From assembly GCA_028551475.1 (NCBI GenBank), contig CM052360.1, positions 8,420,501 through 8,484,500 on the forward strand: a stretch of DNA of 64,000 bases, written 5' to 3'. Positions within the stretch are counted from its first letter, which is position 1; each line of letters opens with the position of its first letter. Under the pieces are notes generated by a model that had not been told where the DNA came from, did no database searches, and saw only the letters and a list, made by a program, of their open reading frames with translations. This document shows positions 51,784 to 61,017 of the stretch, one piece after another. This DNA comes from Casuarina equisetifolia (taxonomy: Eukaryota > Streptophyta > Magnoliopsida > Fagales > Casuarinaceae). The position numbers and the translations under genes are program-made.

Positions 51784-52405
51784 ACCAAACCTGCACCTTC
51801 TACCTGGGCCTTAGCTTCTGTAGCCCTTCAAGCCTAGAACTTATTTTGGGCCACAAATAGAGAGCAACACCCATGGATCATGGGACACCATGCATGCCCA
51901 TGTATTGTGACCCATGGATGGTTGCCAATGGGCTATGGCAACATAATGGACCATGGACAATGGCCCATGCCCCAGTGGCGTGCCATATGTGCAGAAACGT
52001 ATCGTTCCGTCTGCCCCATCCCCAAACAAAACATAAATATAAAAGGAAGAGGAAAAAAGGAAAGACAACAAGTGAAAGAATTCAAGTATATTAATATGTA
52101 GTGCCGTGAACGTTATATATGGAAAGTAGTAATTCCAATACTATTGGGAAAACTCAACATAATCATATGGCCTAATTTTTATTTTTATATTTTTATATAT
52201 TTTTATATTTTTATATTTTTTAATATACGCACCCAAGAGAAAAAGGAGAGTCAAACCCACTGGACTGTCAGTTAGGGATATGGCCTAATAAGGTAACGCA
52301 CATTAATTGTATTATTAACATGATGTTTAATTAGTCATAAGGGCTTTCGTCTGCAGTCTCTTTCCTGGAAGGCCTAGACTGTAAAGTGTTCTCTGGGCTG
52401 GCAAT
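51784..52405. other. AT-rich and ATGG-rich spacer before the RRP6-like copy
   Basis: No gene supported. 51865-51975 is unusually rich in ATGG and CCATGG words. 52168-52225 is a TTTTTATA-type low-complexity tract. Confidence 0.5.
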
Positions 52406-52409
52406 GCTT

Positions 52410-52427
52410 AAACCCTAACCCTAAACC
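52410..52427 (+). promoter_or_regulatory. Telo-box-like motif upstream of the RRP6-like copy
   Basis: AAACCCTAACCCTAAACC lies 44 bp before the ATG at 52471. AAACCCTAA telo-boxes are common in the promoters and leaders of plant ribosome-biogenesis and translation genes (established). Its presence fits an rRNA-processing exonuclease. Confidence 0.6.
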
Positions 52428-53894
52428 TTCGGAGAGATGCCACTATAATCAAAAGCCTTTGACGACTGTCATGAGCCAACAGCAGTCCCAAGACCACCCC
52501 CACGACACCATGGACATCGACCAAGGCCAACCCCACAGGGCCCAAACCCTATACGCCCTGACCACAGGCTCGCTGGCTTCGTCGGTGTCCAAGCTCTCCG
52601 TTTCTTTCCGTGGCCTACCCTCCGATAAGGACTTCCACCTCTATTACAATTTCGCTGACTTCAAGATCCCGATCCAAGAAATTTCCAAGAAATCGCAGTC
52701 GATGCTCGAGACGATAGGCTTGTCGACGGTGCCGTTATGGGAGGCCAAGGACATGGCGTTCCCTGCTAGTGGTGACATGGATGACGGATACGATTGGCTG
52801 GTAAATATGAACGACGAGCTGCTAGAGCGGTTCGACGTCTCGGCCGATGAGTTCCAGAAAGTCCGAAAGAGGGAAGAGGAAACCGGGCAGGCTGAAAAAA
52901 ACATGGAAGACGGGTTTCAATTGGTATACGGGAGGAAGAAAGGGGGAAATCATGGGTCGGCCAGCCAGAGCTCAGTGGGTGCGAAGGCAAGTGCGGTGAC
53001 GGGAGTGAAGGTCGCGACCAAGGATAAGAAGACGATGGGCCCAAAGCCTAAGGTTCCGTTTCATATTCCTTCTATACGGAAACCGCAGGAGGAGTTCAGT
53101 ATTCTGGTGAATAATACGAACCAGCCATTTGAACACGTCTGGTTGCAGAGGAGCGAGGATGGGCTGAGGTTTATTCATCCTTTGGAGAAGCTTTTGATTT
53201 TGGATTTTGTTGATGAAGATATTGAGAACTTGGATCCAATAAAACCTCCTTTATTAGAGTCAGCTCCATTCAAGCTTGTGGAGGAACTGAAAGATTTGAA
53301 GGAGCTGGCTGCAAAATTGCGTGGTGTACAAGAATTTGCAGTTGATTTGGAACATAATCAATATCGATCATTCCAAGGGTTGACTTGCTTGATGCAAATA
53401 TCTACTAGAACTGAAGATTTTGTTGTGGACACTCTAAAGCTTCGAGTTCATGTTGGCCCATACCTAAGGGAAGTTTTGAAGGACCCTTCAAAGAAGAAGG
53501 TTATGCATGGAGCAGATCGAGATATTGTATGGCTTCAACGGGACTTCGGCATTTATGTTTGCAATTTGTTTGACACTGGCCAGGCTTCAAAGGTACTGAA
53601 ACTAGAGAGAAATAGCTTGGAGTTTCTTTTGCATCACTTTTGTGGAGTTACTGCAAACAAAGAATACCAGAATGCAGATTGGAGATTACGCCCTCTTCCT
53701 GAGGAGATGCTCAGATACGCCAGAGAAGACACTCATTATCTATTGTATATATATGATTTAATGAGAATCAAGTTATTTTCAATGCCAAAGGAGTCCGAAA
53801 ATTGTGATGCTTCTTTACTTGAGGTTTACAAGCGCAGTTATGATATATGCATGCAGCTGTATGAGAAAGAGCTTCTGACTGAAGATTCATATCT

Positions 53895-53907
53895 ATATAT
53901 ATATATG
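53895..53907 (+). repeat. TA run at the frame break of the RRP6-like copy
   Basis: Short TA microsatellite inside the coding sequence. Replication slippage here is the likely cause of the 2-bp shift. Confidence 0.7.
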
Positions 53908-54918
53908 GGTTGCAGGCTGCTACTCTTGATGCTTCACAGCTTGCTGTTGCTGCAGGTCTTTGTCAGTGGCGAGATGTTGTTGCTCGTACTGAGGATGAGA
54001 GTACTGGTTATGTATTGCCAAACAAAATTTTCTTGAAACAGTGAAGCAGAAGCCTGACTCTATCAGCAAGCTACGTCGATTGGTAAAATCAAAACACCCT
54101 TTTGTTGAGCACAATCTTGCTTCTATTGTTAGCATCATTAGGCACTCTATCGAAAATGCTGCCGAATTTGAATCCGTTGCTGAACAACTGAAGATGGGGC
54201 GTATCGGAACGGTAGCAGAGGAAAATATTGTGGTTACTGATGGATCTGAAGTCTTCTTACCTGATACTTCTGCAGAAGCGGAAGTAGCAAATGCCAGAAG
54301 AGAAAGCACTTGTGGCGGTGATCCGATAAGTGGTCATGTCTCTCTGCTTTTCACTGATTCATCTAAACCGAAACCATATTCTTTGGAGACTGGATGCACT
54401 GTGTCTGAACAGTGTTCAGAACTCCCCTGTTCAAGTATCACCCCTTCAGAGCAGAGCAGAGATGCAAACGACAATACCTTGCAATTGAATTCAACGAAGG
54501 TTACTGGAGCGACTGTTCAGATGCTAAAGAAGCCTAGCCGTGCTTTTGGGGCACTGCTAGGGAGTTCAGCCCCAAAGAGAAAGTTTGGTGCTGATAAAAA
54601 GGAAGAGATGAAATTGGAGCAAATTAGATGTTCAGTGAACCTCCGCTTCCATTCATTTTCGGGTAGGAGTGAGCAATCGAAACCAGTTACAGGGGTCCCA
54701 GACACAGCTGCGAAGATCGGCGATTCCCAAGGATCTGTCTCAATGCCTGCTGCCAGCTCTAAAACGGATGACATTATATTGTTGGAAAACAATTCAAATG
54801 CAGAGGAACCGGAACCGGGAAACTCAGAAGCTACAGACGAGCACGAGAACAATGCTGGGATGTCTGCTTTAGAGTCGGATAACGAGGACGAGCCCATGAC
54901 TATCTGAATGGCGTCGAG

Positions 54919-55238
54919 TGTTACGTGCAAGTTTCACCTAACTTGCACTAGCTGTAACTTAGGCCCAGATAGACTTGGGCGTGACTGGTAAGGTATGGCA
55001 GCCCACTCTCTCTCTTGTAAAATGCCTATTAAAAGGCAAGGAACTGAAATGGAAAGCAAGCAAGAACTTAGTAAGTTAACCCGGTTACTCTCAAATGTCT
55101 CTCTCCTCACCCTTCAAACGGTAGAGATGGACTTCAAGGCTCCTACACATCCAAAAGCCAACCCATATAATCCAAATACCCATAACAATGGCTTCCATTT
55201 GGCCCCTGTTGCGTGTGCTCAGATTTGTGCACGTAACA
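54919..55238. mobile_element. Solo LTR inserted in the RRP6-like copy
   Basis: A 320-bp stretch starting TGTTACGTGCA and ending TGCACGTAACA (11-bp perfect terminal inverted repeat), flanked by a 5-bp direct repeat TCGAG (54914-54918 and 55239-55243). RRP6-like sequence lies on both sides. A TATA-like CCTATTAAAAGGC is near 55027. TG...CA ends plus a 5-bp target duplication point to a solo LTR (or a very small LTR element) rather than a DNA transposon. Confidence 0.82.
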
Positions 55239-55570
55239 TCGAGCTTCGAGAAATGCTTTGGATCACTTAATCAAAAAGGGGAAGCCAGGCAAGCTGAGAA
55301 ATCCCAAGAATCCGGGTTCTTGCAAGTTAAACCATTCGATTATGATGCTTCAGGGAAACAAGCTAGATTTGGAGAGGAAGAACAGTCAGGATCAGGAAGT
55401 GGTGAAAAGGGTTTAAGGAACACGAATGATTGTCGGGGTAAGGAAAAAGTGTTCAGCTACAGGTCGCGGCCAAAGAGATGATGGGACGAGTGAACAACTT
55501 CCACAAGGCAGACGACGTCGAGCTTTTCCGGCAACGGGGAACCGTAGTGCCAGTTTTCGTGGGGTTTGAC

Positions 55571-55980
55571 TCATGCTTCAAAATGTTCTTCCTCGTACTG
55601 AACCTTGAGGAAAGTAATCTTAAATGAATCAAACGAGAGAAAGTTAAGTTAACTAGGTAAATGTTCTCTGCATCTCTAGTGTTGTTCTTTAGAATTTATC
55701 ATGTTGGATCACCTACATCACGAAAAACGAAAGAATATCGCCTCTCATTTCATCTTTTGAAAGAATTAAGCGCGTCAAACCGGAGCAAATTGATAGTAAA
55801 TTAATACTGAACCGGCGTTTCTTTAGAAGAAACGAGAAAAGCCCAAACATAAGCCCATACCTTATGTTCAAGAAAGAGCGAGAAGTTCGAAAAGAGCGGA
55901 TAAAGATAATATTGTGCTTATACTTAATTTTTATGCTGAAAGCCCAAACATAATGAAAGACCAGAACGACCACGACACCT
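55571..55980. other. Spacer without recognised gene
   Basis: Nothing recognised. The promoter of the nsLTP-like gene begins at its right end. Confidence 0.4.
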
Positions 55981-55987
55981 TCGTCAC

Positions 55988-55993
55988 TATAAA
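55988..55993 (+). promoter_or_regulatory. TATA box of the nsLTP-like gene
   Basis: CTATAAAGAG, about 165 bp before the ATG at 56154, followed by a GA-rich leader (56024-56045) typical of plant 5'UTRs. Confidence 0.55.
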
Positions 55994-56153
55994 GAGCAGG
56001 AGGCAGCAAAAGGCAGGTGCAGAACTGAGAGAGAGAGAGAGAGAGAAGAAGACGGAGACGAAGAAGTGAAGTAAGCAAGATCGGGAGTCCATCGTCGCCG
56101 GAGAGAAACAGAAAGGCGAACACAGACTCCCACGCGTCTACCAAGAAGGCAAA

Positions 56154-56510
56154 ATGGGTAGCTGCAACTTGCCCCTCTTGATGACCATTTTGGTGGCATC
56201 CGTGGTGGGCTTCGCCATGATCGCGGAGGCGCAGACCGCAACCTGCGCTTCGAATCCGGTCCCCTGTGCCGAATATATCGGCAAACCGAAGCCGGCGGCC
56301 ACCTGCTGCAACTCGATCAAACAAGCCGTGGCCACCCAGCTCGATTGCCTCTGCGGCCTTTTGGCGTCCTTGTGTCTGTCATTTTACTCTTTGCAGCTGC
56401 TGTTGCTTCGTTACCTTGTGGCATGCCCGTCTATTAGGCGTTTTTTGTATAGGTTTCTTCTGTTGTTAGAATGTAAGACTGTTGGGTTATTTGGCTCCTA
56501 CGTGGGCTAA
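56154..56510 (+). CDS. nsLTP-like secreted protein, possibly truncated
   Basis: The start is the ATG at 56154, preceded by a TATA box and a GA-rich leader. A clear signal peptide (about residues 1-26, hydrophobic, ending IAEA) is followed by the first part of an eight-cysteine lipid-transfer motif: TC...PC...TCC...CLC (cysteines 1 to 6 by position). Members of this family bind lipids in the cell wall or, when GPI-anchored, at the plasma membrane. Cysteines 7 and 8 are not seen in a proper context. After CLCGLL the frame runs into an unlike, leucine-rich stretch and stops at 118 aa. Either this is the first exon of a spliced gene whose donor I could not place, or the 3' end has been lost. No later exon with a matching cysteine pattern was found downstream before the helicase gene. 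Confidence 0.5.
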   Translation: MGSCNLPLLMTILVASVVGFAMIAEAQTATCASNPVPCAEYIGKPKPAATCCNSIKQAVATQLDCLCGLLASLCLSFYSLQLLLLRYLVACPSIRRFLYRFLLLLECKTVGLFGSYVG

Positions 56511-57255
56511 CGACTCTAATTTACCATTTGGTCCCTTAGTTGGCTTGTTGTAGAGGGGCAACATTGTAATCATGACTGTATGTAAATTTGGGCGAAGGGA
56601 CCGTGAATTTCCCAGACTGGAATTAGAGCCAGGTTGTCTACCTCTCCAATTTACAAAACCTAATCCTGATGCAATGGGAACTCCCCTGGCGAATAGAGAG
56701 AGAGAAGTCGGCAAGAACAAACCAGTCACGCGAAGCTTCTGAAACGTCCTCCCTCCTCGCATCTGTCCACCGAGCCCTTCTATCATAGCACAAGGATCGA
56801 ATCAAGCTCGGGTCCCCACTAACGGAACCGATTTTGATACTGTACTGGACTGAGAGCCGGAATTCTTTCTTCAAGAGTCAAGAGAACAACCCTGGAGCGA
56901 AAACAACCCATTTTCCGACTTCATTTTACGTGGTGAGTCATATTTCTCCCCTTTCGGTTTGGTGATCTGCAGCTTCAAACGCATTTTGCTGGACATTTTT
57001 GTGAGACATTTTTGTGATGCACAAAAAAAAAAAGTGAAAAACTGATATGAAAGAACGCATTAGGGAAAGAAATCTATGGAGAAACAACATTAGCGGATGA
57101 ATGGTTAGATAGAGAGCAATAAGCTGGGAGAGAGTTACGTTCGGGAACCAGGTTACTCGTTTCAGTTTTTCGTCTTGGATTTTCATTTATACTGTAAACT
57201 GATTGAAAGTTCCCCTATGCCTAGCGATTGTATGGATGGGGTTGTGTGGACCAAG
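56511..57255. other. Promoter and leader region of the RH21-type helicase gene
   Basis: No gene supported. A good splice donor (GTGAGT at 56933) with the acceptor at 57501 suggests that the first, noncoding exon of the helicase gene ends at 56932. Confidence 0.45.
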
Positions 57256-57357
57256 TATTGATCGATAAGATAGATTAAGAAGTGGGGCGTTGAGAGTAAT
57301 ATGCTGTATTGATCGATAAGATAGATTAAGAAGTGGGGCGTTGAGAGTAATATGCTG
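57256..57357. repeat. 51-bp perfect tandem duplication
   Basis: The unit beginning TATTGATCGATAAGATAG occurs at 57256-57306 and again at 57307-57357 without visible difference, indicating a very recent event. It lies within the predicted 5'UTR intron. Confidence 0.9.
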
Positions 57358-57428
57358 TTTTATGGACTGTGGTGGAATACTATTTTATGATCTTTTCTTA
57401 TTTTGGATCAGATTGGAGCTCTTCTTCT

Positions 57429-57449
57429 TATATATATATATATATATAA
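57429..57449. repeat. TA microsatellite
   Basis: About ten TA units in the predicted 5'UTR intron. Confidence 0.9.
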
Positions 57450-57550
57450 GCCGCCAGGGATTTATTGAAGCGTCTGGAAGTTCATCTTTCCCCTCCTGCA
57501 GTGATCCAAGCGAGACGTCCCTCTGCCCTACAAGCAGTTGCGGGATTACC

Positions 57551-59749
57551 ATGAAACGTTCAATCGAAGATGCTTCCGCCGTCAGCAGCACCGTTGCAAA
57601 GAAGCCTGTGTTCCTGACCAAAGCCCAGCGCGAAGAATTAGCTCTCAAGCGCCGTCAACAAGAAGCCGACCTACTCAACCACCGCCATCAAGAAGTCCTA
57701 TCCTCTCTTACTCGCCCCACCGACGCCTCCGCCTCTACCTATACCAATGACCCCAGGCCATCCGATTCGGACCGGTTTCGGGACCGGGACCGGGACCGTG
57801 ATCGTGATCGTGATCGTGATCGGGACCGCGACCGCGACCGCGACCGGCGCGAGAGAGAGCGAGACAAGGACCGTGATTCGGACCGACGAAGCCAGCGCGA
57901 GAGGGAGCGCGAGGGAGAGGCCAGGGCTCGCGAGCGTGAGAGGGAACGCGAGGGGGAGGTTCGAACTCGCGAGCGGGAGCGCTCACGTTTAGAGAAGTTG
58001 GTGGAGAGGGAGCGTGAGAAGGAGCTCGAAGCCATCAAGGAGCAGTACCTGGGTTCCAAGAAGCCCAAGAAGCGAGTGATCAAACCAAGCGAGAAATTCC
58101 GCTTTTCTTTCGATTGGGAGAATACGGAGGACACCTCCCGGGACATGAATTCTCTCTATCAGAACCCTCACGAGGCCCAACTCTTGTTCGGGCGGGGCTT
58201 TCGTGCCGGCGTGGACCGCCGCGAGCAGAAGAAGCTTGCTGCCAAGAACGAGAAGGAGATGCGGGAGGAGATTCGCCAGAAGGAGGGGTTAGAGGAGAGG
58301 CCCGAGGAGGCAGCGGCGCAGAAGCTGAAGGAGCAAGCCGCAGACCTCTACGACACCTTCGACATGAGGGTGGATCGCCACTGGAGCGAGAAGAAGCTGG
58401 AGGAAATGACGGAGAGAGACTGGAGGATCTTCCGGGAGGACTTCAATATCTCCTACAAGGGCTCCAAGATCCCTCGGCCGATGAGAGCTTGGGCTGAGAG
58501 CAAACTGAGTCCCGAACTGTTGAAGGCGGTTGAGAAAGTGGGGTACAAGAAGCCTTCGCCCATTCAAATGGCTGCCATTCCGCTGGGTATGCAACAGCGA
58601 GATGTGATTGGGATTGCGGAAACTGGCTCTGGTAAGACCGCTGCTTTTGTTCTTCCCATGCTTACATACATTACCAGGCTTCCTCCCATGAGTGAGGAGA
58701 ATGAGGCTGAGGGCCCTTATGCCGTGGTAATGGCTCCAACCCGTGAGCTTGCGCAGCAAATTGAGGAGGAGACTAACAAGTTCGCCAAGCATTTAGGGAT
58801 CAAAGTGGTCTCCATTGTTGGCGGTCAGTCCATCGAGGAGCAGGGTTTTAGGATTAGGCAAGGATGTGAGGTTGTAATTGCTACGCCCGGACGTTTGATT
58901 GATTGCCTGGAGAGACGCTATGCGGTTCTCAACCAGTGCAATTATGTTGTTCTTGATGAGGCCGATCGCATGATCGATATGGGTTTCGAGCCACAGGTTA
59001 TGGGTGTCTTGGATGCGATGCCCTCTAGCAATTTGAAGCCCGAGAACGAGGACGAAGAGCTTGATGCGAAGAAGATTTACAGAACTACATACATGTTCAG
59101 TGCCACCATGCCACTTGCTGTTGAGCGGCTTGCAAGAAAGTATCTGAGAAACCCTGTCGTTGTAACAATAGGCACTGCTGGGAAGGCCACTGACTTGATA
59201 TCCCAGCATGTGATCATGGTGAAGGAATCAGAGAAGTTTTTTAGGTTACAGAGATTGCTTGACGAACTTGGTGATAGGACTGCAATTGTGTTTGTGAACA
59301 CCAAGAAGAATGCTGATAACGTTGCCAAGAACTTAGATAAGGCAGGCTACAGAGTGACAACTTTGCATGGTGGGAAGTCACAGGAGCAAAGGGAAATTAG
59401 CCTCGAGGGTTTTAGGACCAAGAGATATAATGTCCTTGTTGCCACCGATGTTGCAGGACGTGGAATTGACATACCTGATGTGGCCCATGTCATAAATTTT
59501 GATATGCCCGGGAATATTGAGATGTACACGCACCGCATTGGACGAACTGGCCGTGCAGGCAAGACAGGTGTGGCCACTACATTCTTAACTCTTCATGACA
59601 CTGATGTCTTCTATGATCTCAAGCAGATGCTTATCCAGAGTAATAGTCCTGTTCCTCCTGAGCTTGCTAGACATGAGGCTTCCAAGTTCAAGCCCGGTAC
59701 AATTCCTGATAGGCCACCAAGGCGCAATGACACTGTTTTTACTCATTGA
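57551..59749 (+). CDS. RH21: DEAD-box RNA helicase, PRP28/RH21 (DDX23) type
   Basis: ATP-dependent RNA helicase of the U5 snRNP. PRP28-type helicases help exchange U1 for U6 at the 5' splice site in the nucleus. The ATG at 57551 (MKRSIEDA) gives 732 aa in one exon, close to Arabidopsis RH21 (about 733). The frame is open upstream to 57341, but that part runs through a TA repeat and is best read as a 5'UTR intron (GTGAGT at 56933 to CAG at 57501). The N-terminus holds an RS-like region with eleven Arg-Asp pairs (about 77-98) and Arg-Glu-rich stretches (to about 165). The helicase core is complete: Q motif (KKPSPIQ, about 333), AETGSGKT (356-363), PTRELAQQ (396), TPGRL (445), DEAD (469-472), SAT (517), VATDVAGRG (about 630) and HRIGRTGR (661-668). 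No defects seen. Very likely functional. Confidence 0.95.
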   Translation: MKRSIEDASAVSSTVAKKPVFLTKAQREELALKRRQQEADLLNHRHQEVLSSLTRPTDASASTYTNDPRPSDSDRFRDRDRDRDRDRDRDRDRDRDRDRRERERDKDRDSDRRSQREREREGEARAREREREREGEVRTRERERSRLEKLVEREREKELEAIKEQYLGSKKPKKRVIKPSEKFRFSFDWENTEDTSRDMNSLYQNPHEAQLLFGRGFRAGVDRREQKKLAAKNEKEMREEIRQKEGLEERPEEAAAQKLKEQAADLYDTFDMRVDRHWSEKKLEEMTERDWRIFREDFNISYKGSKIPRPMRAWAESKLSPELLKAVEKVGYKKPSPIQMAAIPLGMQQRDVIGIAETGSGKTAAFVLPMLTYITRLPPMSEENEAEGPYAVVMAPTRELAQQIEEETNKFAKHLGIKVVSIVGGQSIEEQGFRIRQGCEVVIATPGRLIDCLERRYAVLNQCNYVVLDEADRMIDMGFEPQVMGVLDAMPSSNLKPENEDEELDAKKIYRTTYMFSATMPLAVERLARKYLRNPVVVTIGTAGKATDLISQHVIMVKESEKFFRLQRLLDELGDRTAIVFVNTKKNADNVAKNLDKAGYRVTTLHGGKSQEQREISLEGFRTKRYNVLVATDVAGRGIDIPDVAHVINFDMPGNIEMYTHRIGRTGRAGKTGVATTFLTLHDTDVFYDLKQMLIQSNSPVPPELARHEASKFKPGTIPDRPPRRNDTVFTH

Positions 59750-60070
59750 CTTGTTTGAAGTTTTAGAAACACATTTTCAAGTGTGGCCTCCATGTCGGTG
59801 TGCCAGATAGAAGTTTTTGTAGCCGAGATTAGATTCTTCAGGCAAGGAACTGCTGTTGCTCTTTTGATGGGAATAGTGTTATTAGAAACCTGATTGTTAA
59901 AGCATCCTGCCTTTGAAGCAGTAATTTATGTCTTCTTTTTTTCGGCTGCGGTATAGTTGCTTTGCTTCTGATTATTAGAGTAAGTATTTTTATAACAGTG
60001 TCAATTCAGAAGATTATGACATTTGATCTCTCATTCCATTTATGTCTGCTTTTTTTTTTTTTCTTGGTTG
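59750..60070. other. 3' region of the helicase gene
   Basis: Expected 3'UTR. T-rich, with no further gene seen. Confidence 0.5.
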
Positions 60071-61017
60071 GTTGATATTCTAACCAGCATTATTTTCTGA
60101 ATCTTTTTAAATTGTCTGTCATGTATTGCCATCTTCCACCATTTCTATGCTGCATTTTGCCGGCTAGTGAGTTGTTCCCTTTAGTTTGTGGATGTAGAAA
60201 CGTTGATGACGTGGTAAACTAACATGGTGCTATGTCATTAAGCAACTTGAGAAGTTAAAAGACACGAGTCTTGAATGACTATCCATTGTAGAGGCTCTAA
60301 TTGAACTGTTCTGTGATATATGGTCGACTGATGGTTCTATCCTGTGATGGAACTTATCTAGAAGTGTCATAGCACAGCTGGATGTTGTGCTTGAAATCAC
60401 CCTCTATCAGTTCTTACCGACTATTAGTGAGGAAAAAGGAAGAAAGCAGTCAAAGAACAAGAAGAAATGCTTGTATGCATGTTGAGTCTATATATCAGAG
60501 TGGAAGATAGCCCACCGTAAGCATGTAGGCTCTAATTGAGTCCATTGTATGCATGTTGCGTCTATATATCAGAGTGGATGATATTCTCGCCAGCATTATT
60601 TTCTGAATCTTTATAAATTGTCTGTCATGTATTGCCATCTTCCACCATATCTATGCTGCATTTTGCTGGCTAGTGAGTTGTTCCCTTTTGTGGATGTAGA
60701 AATGTTGATGATGTGGTAAACTAAGGTGGTGCTAAGTCATTAAGCAACTTGAGAAGTTAAAAGACATGAGTCTTGAATGACTATCCATTGTAGAGGCTCT
60801 AATTGAACTGTTCTGTGATATATGGTCGACTGATGGTTCTATCCTGTGATGGAACTTATCTAGAAGTGTCATAGCACAGCTGTATGTTGTGCTTGAAATC
60901 ACCCTTTATCAGTTCTTACCGACTAGTAGAGAGGAAAAAAGAAGAGAGCAGTCAAAGAACAACAAAACATGCTTGTATGCATGTTGAGTCTATATATCAG
61001 AGTGGAAGATAGCCAGA
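60071..61017. repeat. Tandem duplication with a 506-bp shift
   Basis: 60071-60513 and 60577-61017 match closely over about 440 bp (for example the word CAGCATTATTTTCTGAATCTTT begins at 60085 and again at 60591). A short extra copy of TCTATATATCAGAGTGGA near 60550 lies at the junction. No coding frame is conserved in it. Confidence 0.9.

Larger units (their letters stand above)
52471..55570 (+). pseudogene. RRP6L2-like: RRP6-like exosome exonuclease (RRP6L2 type), decayed copy
   Basis: RRP6 is the nuclear 3'-5' exoribonuclease of the exosome. From the ATG at 52471 one uninterrupted frame covers a PMC2NT-like N-terminal domain (residues about 25-110) and a full DEDDy exonuclease domain: VDLEHN (Asp292, Glu294), HGADRDIVW (about 347-355) and AREDTHYLL (about 418-426). 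The frame is lost at 53895-53907, where a TA run is 2 bp longer than the RRP6 pattern SYLxIYGLQAA requires. It is shifted again by one missing base near 54031, before the HRDC part ends. The C-terminal part (54041-54907) stops at a TGA. A solo LTR (54919-55238) follows, and RRP6-type tail words (FEKCF, GFLQVKPFDY, AFPATGNRS) continue to about 55568 with further frame loss. No introns are seen, so a retrocopy is possible, but the telo-box upstream favours a DNA-level copy. A truncated exonuclease product remains possible. Confidence 0.8.

Noticed and set aside
53895-53935. An intron explaining the frame change in the RRP6-like copy (TTGCAG looks like an acceptor)
   Set aside because: The bases just before it still encode the conserved GLQ of RRP6 proteins, so the region is coding; a 2-bp expansion of the TA run explains it better.
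54919-55238. MITE-type DNA transposon, because of the 11-bp terminal inverted repeat
   Set aside because: The TG...CA ends, 5-bp target duplication and internal TATA-like site fit an LTR better. Not fully excluded.
56154-56510. Complete short secreted protein of 118 aa
   Set aside because: The part after the sixth cysteine does not look like any lipid-transfer protein, so the full ORF is not taken as the true product; listed only as possibly truncated.
57341-57550. N-terminal extension of the helicase from the upstream open frame
   Set aside because: It runs through a TA repeat and a likely 5'UTR intron; the ATG at 57551 matches the family's usual start and length.
57739-58146. Minus-strand ORF rich in Ser-Arg opposite the helicase N-terminus
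   Set aside because: It is the mirror of the Arg-Asp/Arg-Glu coding repeat. The resemblance to an SR protein is a by-product of the repeat.
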